A DNA stretch of 64,000 nt from DASTPP01 sp035762175 (GTDB lineage Bacteria; Myxococcota_A; Polyangia; Polyangiales; Polyangiaceae), in NCBI GenBank assembly GCA_035762175.1, contig DASTPP010000333.1, positions 1 through 64,000 of the forward strand, read 5' to 3'. The notes beneath the pieces are model-generated. The model was not told the origin of the DNA, did no database searches, and saw nothing but the letters and a program-made list of their open reading frames with translations. The position numbers were made by a program, and so were the translations under genes. Shown here piece after piece: positions 59,038 through 64,000 of this stretch (positions within the stretch are counted from its first letter, which is position 1; every line of letters starts with the position of its first letter).

Positions 59038-60213
59038 ATGGCCGATGCGTTGCACAGCGCCCTCGCGTGGCTGCGCGAGCAGACCCCCTCGATGGAACGA
59101 GACCTCGCCGAGCTGGTCGAGCAGAACTCGTTCACCGACCACCGCGAGGGCGGCCAGGCCGTCGGCGCCCGCCTCGCCGCGCTCTTCGCGCTGCCCGGGC
59201 TCGCCGCGCGCTCGGTGCCGAGCCCGAGCGGCCGCTACGCCGACCACCTCGTCTGGTCGACCGCGGCCCCCGGCGCGCCCGTCGCGCTCGTCGGCCACCT
59301 CGACACGGTCTTCCCGCCCGGCTCGTTCGAGGGCTACCGCCGCGACGGCGATCTGCGGCGCGGCCCGGGCGTGCTCGACATGAAGGGCGGCCTCGTCGTC
59401 GTCGCCTACGCCCTGCGCGCCCTCGCCGAGGGGGGCCTGCTCGCGTCCGTGCCGCTGCGCGTCGTGGTCGTGGCCGACGAAGAGGTCGGCTCGCCCGAGG
59501 GCAAGGCCGTCATCGCCGAGGCGGCCCTCGGGGCGAGCGCGGCGCTCGTGTTCGAGGCGGGCCGGGCCAAAGACGCCATCATCACCCGGCGCAAGGGCAC
59601 CGGCGGCCTGCGCGCCGTCGCGAGCGGCAAGGCGGCGCACGCGGGCAACCTGCACCACGAGGGGGTCAACGCCATCTGGGCGCTCGCCCGCTTCGTCGAC
59701 GCCGCCCAAGGGCTCACCGACTACGCCCGCGGGGTCACGGTCAACGTGGGCGACTTCCACGGCGGCCTGAACAAGAACACGGTGCCCGACCGCGCCGAGG
59801 CGAAGATCGACATCCGGTTCTGCGCCCAGGCCGACGGGCAGGCGCTCGTCGACGCGCTCGCCGAGGCCGCGCGCCGGGCCGCGGCGGGCGTGCCGGGGGC
59901 GCGCGTCGAGCTCGAGGGCGGCCTCGCCCGCCTGCCGCTCGAGCGCTCCGAGGCGAGCGGCCGCCTCGCCGAGCGCTACGGCGCCTGCGCCCGCGACGAG
60001 GGCCTCGGCGCCGACGAGGCGCCCCTGCTCGGCGGCGGCAGCGACGCGAACACGACCTCCGCCCTCGGCATCGCCTCGATCGACGGGCTCGGCCCGCGGG
60101 GCAAGGGCTTTCACACGAGCGACGAGCAGATCGAGGTCGCGACGCTCGTGCCGAAGGCCGCCGCCCTCGCCCGCTTTCTGGCCGCCGAGGCCCGCGGCCG
60201 GGGCGCGCCATGA
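59038..60213 (+). CDS. M20 family metallopeptidase (carboxypeptidase G2-like)
   Basis: This 391-residue zinc peptidase has the metal-binding motifs VALVGHLDTVFP (His-x-Asp), GPGVLDMKGGLV (bridging Asp), VVADEEVGSPEG (Glu-Glu catalytic/ligand pair), a Glu in VFEAGR and a C-terminal His in KGFHTSDEQIE. The dimerisation domain includes SGKAAHAGNLHHEGVNAI. It resembles glutamate carboxypeptidases rather than DapE. The start ATG is preceded by GGAGG. There is no signal peptide. Its stop overlaps the start of the next gene (ATGA). The substrate is unknown; small peptides or amidated amino acids are typical. Confidence 0.88.
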   Translation: MADALHSALAWLREQTPSMERDLAELVEQNSFTDHREGGQAVGARLAALFALPGLAARSVPSPSGRYADHLVWSTAAPGAPVALVGHLDTVFPPGSFEGYRRDGDLRRGPGVLDMKGGLVVVAYALRALAEGGLLASVPLRVVVVADEEVGSPEGKAVIAEAALGASAALVFEAGRAKDAIITRRKGTGGLRAVASGKAAHAGNLHHEGVNAIWALARFVDAAQGLTDYARGVTVNVGDFHGGLNKNTVPDRAEAKIDIRFCAQADGQALVDALAEAARRAAAGVPGARVELEGGLARLPLERSEASGRLAERYGACARDEGLGADEAPLLGGGSDANTTSALGIASIDGLGPRGKGFHTSDEQIEVATLVPKAAALARFLAAEARGRGAP

Positions 60214-60935
60214 GCGGCTACGTCGACCTGCACTGCCACTGGCTGCCGGGCATCGACGACGGCGTGCCGAGCGAGGCCGAGGGCCTCGAGCTCTTGCGCG
60301 CCCTCGGCGCGGCCGGCTTCGAGCTCGTCGTCGCCACGCCCCACATGCGCCCGGGCATGTTCGACAACGACCGGGCCTCGATCGAGGCGAGCTTCGGCGC
60401 CATGGCCCCGCGCGTCGCCGCGGCGCCCGACCTGCCCGCGGTCGGCCTCGCGGCCGAGCACTTCTTCGACGCCACCATCTTCGAGCGCATGCTCGAGGGG
60501 CGCGCCCTGCCCTACCCCGGCGGCTACGGCGTGCTCGTCGAGCTCTCGCCCGAGCGGCCCCCGCTGCGCCTGGCCGACCGCTTCTTCGACCTGCGGCGCA
60601 AGCGCCTGCGCCCCGTGCTCGCCCACCCCGAGCGCTACGCCTTCGTCGCCGACGACCCGCGCTGGCTCGACCCCTTGCTCGACGGCGGCACCCTGCTCTT
60701 GCTCGACGTCGCCGCCCTCGTCGGCAAGTACGGCCGCCGCGCCGAGCGCACCGCCCACCGCCTGCTCGAGGGCGGCTACTACTACGCCGCCTGCAGCGAC
60801 AGCCACCGGCCCGCCGACGTCGACGCGGTCGTGCGGGGCATCGAGCGCCTGCGGCGCGACGCCGGCGACGACGAGGCCTCGTTCTTGCTGTCGGAGGGGC
60901 CCCGCCACGTGCTCGCCGGCACCGTCGACGTCTGA
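60210..60935 (+). CDS. PHP-type tyrosine-protein phosphatase (CpsB/YwqE family)
   Basis: This 241-residue metal-dependent phosphatase of the PHP fold carries YVDLHCHWLPGIDDG (His-x-His and Asp ligands), VVATPHMRPGMF, AEHFFDATIF, PVLAHPERYAFV and ACSDSHRP, all of which match CpsB/YwqE/WzbB proteins. These dephosphorylate the bacterial tyrosine kinases that control polysaccharide chain export. The partner kinase (Wzc/BtkB type) is not in this window, but a polysaccharide export unit is (3281-7192). It is coupled to the M20 peptidase gene by an ATGA overlap. Confidence 0.88.
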   Translation: MSGYVDLHCHWLPGIDDGVPSEAEGLELLRALGAAGFELVVATPHMRPGMFDNDRASIEASFGAMAPRVAAAPDLPAVGLAAEHFFDATIFERMLEGRALPYPGGYGVLVELSPERPPLRLADRFFDLRRKRLRPVLAHPERYAFVADDPRWLDPLLDGGTLLLLDVAALVGKYGRRAERTAHRLLEGGYYYAACSDSHRPADVDAVVRGIERLRRDAGDDEASFLLSEGPRHVLAGTVDV

Positions 60936-61024
60936 CCCCCGGGCCGGGGCCCGCGGCCCTGGCTTCCGGGCAAAAAGGGGGCTAGCACGAGGCGAGAAGG
61001 GTTGCTAACTCGCCCCTTCCGGCC

Positions 61025-62350
61025 GTGCGCGTGACCATGCCCTCCCCGCCCCCGACCATCGGCCGCTACGAGGTCGTGCGCCTGCTCGGCCAGGGGGCGA
61101 TGGGGCGCGTCCTGCTCGCGCGAGACCCCGTGCTCGGCCGCGACGTGGCCATCAAGGTGCTCCGGCCCGACCTCGACATCGCCCCCGAGGTGCGCGCCGG
61201 GCTCGTCGCCCGCATGCGGCACGAGGCGCAGGCGGCCGCGCGCGTCTCGCACCCGAACCTGGTGACCCTGCACGACATGGGCGAAGACCCGGGCGTCGGG
61301 CTCTTTCTCGTGTTCGAGTACGTCAGCGGCGCAAATTTGAAAGAGCGCCTGCGCGGCGGCCGCCTGCCCCCGCACCAGGCCGCCCGCCTCGCCCGCGAGC
61401 TCGGCGGCGCGCTCAGCGTCGCCCACGCCGCCGGCGTCTTGCACCGCGACGTCAAGCCCGAGAACGTCATGCTCTCGCCCACGGGGGCGAAGCTGGCCGA
61501 CTTCGGCATCGCCAAGATCCCCGACTCGACGCTGACGCGCACCGGCTCGCTCGTCGGCACCCCCGCCTACTGCGCCCCCGAGGCCCTCGCCTCCGGCCTC
61601 TTCTCGCCCGAGAGCGACCAGTTCTCGCTCGCCGCCACGCTCTACGAGGCCGTCTCGGGCGAGCGCGCCTTCCCCGGCGACGACGCGGTCGGGGTCGCCG
61701 CCAAGATCGCGACCGAAGACGCGCGCCCCGTCGCCCGCCGCTGCGCCCTGCCCGACGAGGTCGACGCGGTGCTCGCCCGCGGCCTGCACAAAGACCCCGC
61801 CCGCCGCTTCGGCTCGGCGAGCGAGTTCGGCGACGCGCTCGCCGCCTCGCTCGAGCGCACCTACCAAGAGCTCAGCACGCCCGCCTCGGCGCGCACCGTC
61901 CCCTCGGCGCCGCCCCCGCCCGCGCCCGCGCCCGAGATCACGTACCTGCCGCCCCCCTCGCAGCCGCTGCGCGTCGCCGTCGGCGCCGCCACCATCGCGC
62001 TCGTCAGCGGCCTCGTCGGCTACGCGGCCTCGCGCGGCGCGCCCCTCTTCGAGGGCCCGCCCTCGATCGCGTCGACCCCCATCACCGGGGCCGCGTCGGC
62101 GCCGAGCGCGCCGTCCGCCACGACGCCGCACCCCTACCGCCCGCCGCGCCCCCGCGGCGCGCCGCCCACCGCCACCTCGCCCCGCCCGCCCGCCAGCGCG
62201 TCCGCGAGCGCGAAGACGCGCGAGCCCCCCGCGCCCCCGCGCCCGACCGCCGCCGAAGCCCCCCCCCCGGGCGAGGGCCCCGAGCCGGTCGCCTCGTCGG
62301 CCCCGCCGGCGTCGTCGTCGTTAGGTTCTCAGCTCTTCGCCCCTGATTGA
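61025..62350 (+). CDS. Ser/Thr protein kinase with single membrane helix
   Basis: The protein has 441 residues. The Hanks-type kinase domain spans about 14-275: P-loop LGQGAMGRV, Lys44 in VAIKVL, HRDVKPENVML (Asp142), DFGIAK (159-164) and GTPAYCAPEAL. A Pro-rich juxtamembrane segment leads to one membrane helix (about 318-335, AATIALVSGLVGYAA), then a Pro/Ala/Ser-rich outer part with no sensor domain. The start is GTG 61025; an ATG at 61037 is equally possible. The final nine or so codons (from Leu-Gly-Ser-Gln) and the TGA lie inside the inverted-repeat element at 62319-62598, so the native C-terminus has probably been replaced by the element. Confidence 0.9.
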   Translation: MRVTMPSPPPTIGRYEVVRLLGQGAMGRVLLARDPVLGRDVAIKVLRPDLDIAPEVRAGLVARMRHEAQAAARVSHPNLVTLHDMGEDPGVGLFLVFEYVSGANLKERLRGGRLPPHQAARLARELGGALSVAHAAGVLHRDVKPENVMLSPTGAKLADFGIAKIPDSTLTRTGSLVGTPAYCAPEALASGLFSPESDQFSLAATLYEAVSGERAFPGDDAVGVAAKIATEDARPVARRCALPDEVDAVLARGLHKDPARRFGSASEFGDALAASLERTYQELSTPASARTVPSAPPPPAPAPEITYLPPPSQPLRVAVGAATIALVSGLVGYAASRGAPLFEGPPSIASTPITGAASAPSAPSATTPHPYRPPRPRGAPPTATSPRPPASASASAKTREPPAPPRPTAAEAPPPGEGPEPVASSAPPASSSLGSQLFAPD

Positions 62351-62598
62351 AGTCAGGGGCAGCGACCCCCCTCGGAAACGGCCGTCCAAGCCCTGCCGGA
62401 GGCAGGGCTCCCGCGCCGCGAGCCGCGGACGCGAGCTCGCCCGGAAGCCGGCGCCCGCGGGAGCCCGGCCCCCCGCCAAGGGGGCGGGCTTTGCTCTCCG
62501 AACCGGTTCGAGGCCGTGCGGCACGAAGGGGCATCCGCTGCCCCCGACTTCCGTCGGGGGCCCCTCCGCGGGCTCCGGGCGCCGCCCCGAACCTAACG
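62319..62598. mobile_element. 280-bp hairpin-rich element with perfect 10-bp terminal inverted repeats (MITE-like)
   Basis: CGTTAGGTTC (62319-62328) and GAACCTAACG (62589-62598) are exact inverted repeats. Inside are four strong hairpins: GCCCCTGA/TCAGGGGC (62339-62360, loop TTGAAG), AGCCCTGCC/GGCAGGGCT (62389-62409, loop GGA), AGCCC..CCCCC/GGGGG.GGGCT (62462-62490) and GCCCCCGAC/GTCGGGGGC (62540-62561, loop TTCC). The palindrome CGAACCGGTTCG is at 62499-62510, and a long-range pair GGAGCCCG (62460-62467)/CGGGCTCC (62569-62576) is also present. There is no coding potential. The element could be a non-autonomous mobile element or a structured RNA; no clear target duplication longer than CG was found. 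Confidence 0.6.
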
Positions 62599-62758
62599 CC
62601 GCGCGGCGTAATTGCGCCCCCGCGCGCGGCGCCCGCCCCCCCTTCCCAGGGGCGAGGCATCGCTGCTAAGGTCCGCGCCGCCCGGCCCTTTGGCCCCTTC
62701 CGGCGCGACGGCTCGCGCGCGACGAAGGCGCCGCCGCGGGCCCGAGCGCGCCGACCCC
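62599..62758. other. leader region of the pyruvate dehydrogenase genes
   Basis: Together with the element before it, this makes a gene-free stretch of about 400 bp. It contains CGCGCGCGGCGC palindromic sequence near 62622 and a GCTAAGGTC word (62662-62670) that might be a weak -10 region. No gene or strong promoter is supported. The frame upstream of 62759 is open but is Arg/Pro low complexity. Confidence 0.35.
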
Positions 62759-63730
62759 ATGACGACCTCCGCCGACGACACGCTGCTCCCCCTCTACCGC
62801 CAGATGTTCTTGATTCGTCGCGTCGAAGAAGAGTCGGCGCGCGCCTACGCCCAGGGCAAGATCGGCGGGTTCTTGCACCTTTACATCGGCCAAGAGTCGG
62901 TCGCCGTCGGCGCCTGCGCCGCGCTCACCAAAGACGACTACGTCATCGGCACCTACCGCGACCACGGCATCGCCCTCGCCCGCGGCATGAGCGCCAAGGC
63001 CCTGATGGCCGAGCTCTACGGCAAAGAGCCCGGCTGCTCCAAGGGCCTCGGCGGCTCGATGCACCTGTTCGACGCCAAGAACCGCATGCTCGGCGGCTAC
63101 GGCATCGTCGGCGGGCACATCCCCCTCGCCACCGGCACCGCCTTCGCCAGCAAGTACCGCGACGAGCGCAACGTCACGCTCTGCTTCTTCGGCGAGGGCT
63201 CGGTGCCCATCGGCGACTTCCACGAGGCGCTCTCGCTCGCCGCCCTGTGGAAGCTGCCCGCCATCTTCATCTGCGAGAACAACGAGTTCTCGATGGGCAC
63301 CCCGCTCGCCCGCACCCTGAGCGTCGAAGACATCACCCTCAAGGCCGCCGGCTACGGCATCGCGAGCGACCGCTTCTTCGCCGCCGACGTGCTCGAGGTC
63401 CGAGAGCGCATCGGCCAGGCCGTCACCCGCGCCCGCGAGACCTGGGAGCCCACGCTCATCGAGGTGCGCACCTACCGCTTCCGCGGCCACTCGATGAGCG
63501 ACCCGGGCAAGTACCGCACGAAAGAAGAGGTCGAAGAGCGCAAGGCGAAAGACCCGCTCTTCAACGCCCGCCAGGCCCTCCTCAAGGCGGGCCACGAAGA
63601 GGCCGTCAAGGCGCTCGAGGCCGAGGTCGAGGCCGAGGTGCAAGAGGCCGTCGAGTTCGCCGACAAGGCCCCCCAGCCCGGCCGCGAGCTGCTCGAGAGC
63701 ACCGTCTACGTCGGGCCCTTCGCCCGCTGA
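62759..63730 (+). CDS. pdhA: pyruvate dehydrogenase E1 component, alpha subunit
   Basis: The protein has 323 residues. It binds thiamine diphosphate and decarboxylates pyruvate in the pyruvate dehydrogenase complex. Seen are the family start LLPLYRQMFLIRRVEEESARAY, the IGQESVAVGACAAL and GTYRDHGIALARG regions, KGLGGSMHLFD, and the ThDP motif from CFFGEGSVPIGDFHEALSLAA to CENNEFSMGT (GDG-x-NN type with GEG). YRFRGHSMSDPGKYRTKEEVEE carries the regulatory-loop region. It is slightly shorter than the mitochondrial form, as usual for bacterial E1 alpha. E1 beta follows after 20 nt. Confidence 0.93.
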   Translation: MTTSADDTLLPLYRQMFLIRRVEEESARAYAQGKIGGFLHLYIGQESVAVGACAALTKDDYVIGTYRDHGIALARGMSAKALMAELYGKEPGCSKGLGGSMHLFDAKNRMLGGYGIVGGHIPLATGTAFASKYRDERNVTLCFFGEGSVPIGDFHEALSLAALWKLPAIFICENNEFSMGTPLARTLSVEDITLKAAGYGIASDRFFAADVLEVRERIGQAVTRARETWEPTLIEVRTYRFRGHSMSDPGKYRTKEEVEERKAKDPLFNARQALLKAGHEEAVKALEAEVEAEVQEAVEFADKAPQPGRELLESTVYVGPFAR

Positions 63731-63750
63731 GTCAGAAAGCTGCCCGAACG

Positions 63751-64000
<250 letters not shown>

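Noticed and set aside
62495..62520. tRNA-like GGTTCGAGGCC word
   Set aside because: It is part of the palindrome CGAACCGGTTCG inside the hairpin element; no acceptor or anticodon stem fits around it.

Overview
The window is a chromosomal segment of a very GC-rich bacterium (roughly three quarters G+C, with long open frames on all strands). It is most likely a myxobacterium of the Sorangium/Polyangium type (Myxococcota). The evidence is the gene content: a gliding-motility (Glt) type cluster with an AgmX/PglI-like FHA-TM-TonB protein, several Ala/Pro-rich lipoproteins, a Ser/Thr kinase with a single membrane segment, a PilZ protein, an ECF sigma/anti-sigma pair and a giant TPR protein.

Layout. 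1-3238 (+): GC repeat region, then an exported thrombospondin-type-3/OmpA-like protein and a DUF296/PPC-domain protein. 3281-7192 (-): an exopolysaccharide export unit driven by a near-consensus sigma-70 promoter (exported coiled-coil protein, outer-membrane barrel, short OPX lipoprotein), ending in an L-asparaginase. 7342-19116 (-): the Glt-type operon. It runs exported protein, TPR protein, GltD-like TPR protein, GltE-like TPR lipoprotein, small GltF-like exported protein, membrane protein, GltG-like FHA/TonB protein. Most junctions overlap by ATGA, and the last gene has its own ECF-type promoter. 19655-21698 (+): ECF sigma factor and zinc-finger anti-sigma factor. 21786-24655 (-): PilZ protein and a GT39-like membrane glycosyltransferase. 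24654-27040 (+): era-der. 27077-31019 (-): mgtE, dapE, dapD, Cys-rich lipoprotein. 31366-32361 (+): alpha/beta hydrolase. 32888-37989 (+): dnaX-ebfC-recR-ridA and an unknown protein. 38119-43325 (+): a tightly coupled membrane-lipid/glycan cassette (methyltransferase, LPG-synthase-like flippase, CDP-alcohol phosphatidyltransferase, glycosyltransferase, GT39-like protein). 43341-58227 (-): a four-gene unit headed by a 3738-residue TPR protein, followed by a DUF374-type acyltransferase, an LtaS-like sulfatase and a RibD-type reductase. 58442-62350 (+): lipoprotein, M20 peptidase, CpsB/YwqE-type tyrosine phosphatase, Ser/Thr kinase. 62759-64000 (+): pyruvate dehydrogenase E1 alpha and the start of E1 beta.

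Functionally the window combines cell-envelope biology (gliding machinery, polysaccharide export, lipid and glycan decoration) with housekeeping blocks (Era/Der, DnaX/RecR, lysine/DAP synthesis, pyruvate dehydrogenase). The least explained parts are non-coding. They are a 280-bp hairpin-rich element with perfect terminal inverted repeats that supplies the stop codon of the kinase gene, a lower-GC island with 43-bp-phased repeats upstream of dnaX, a triple 51-bp repeat upstream of the gltG-like gene, a 6 x 20-bp array, and hairpins that enclose both stop codons at convergent gene pairs. Two genes (15266-18154 and 40832 onward) have frames that run far into the next gene and may carry a frameshift. 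All family assignments come from reading motifs; no database search was possible.
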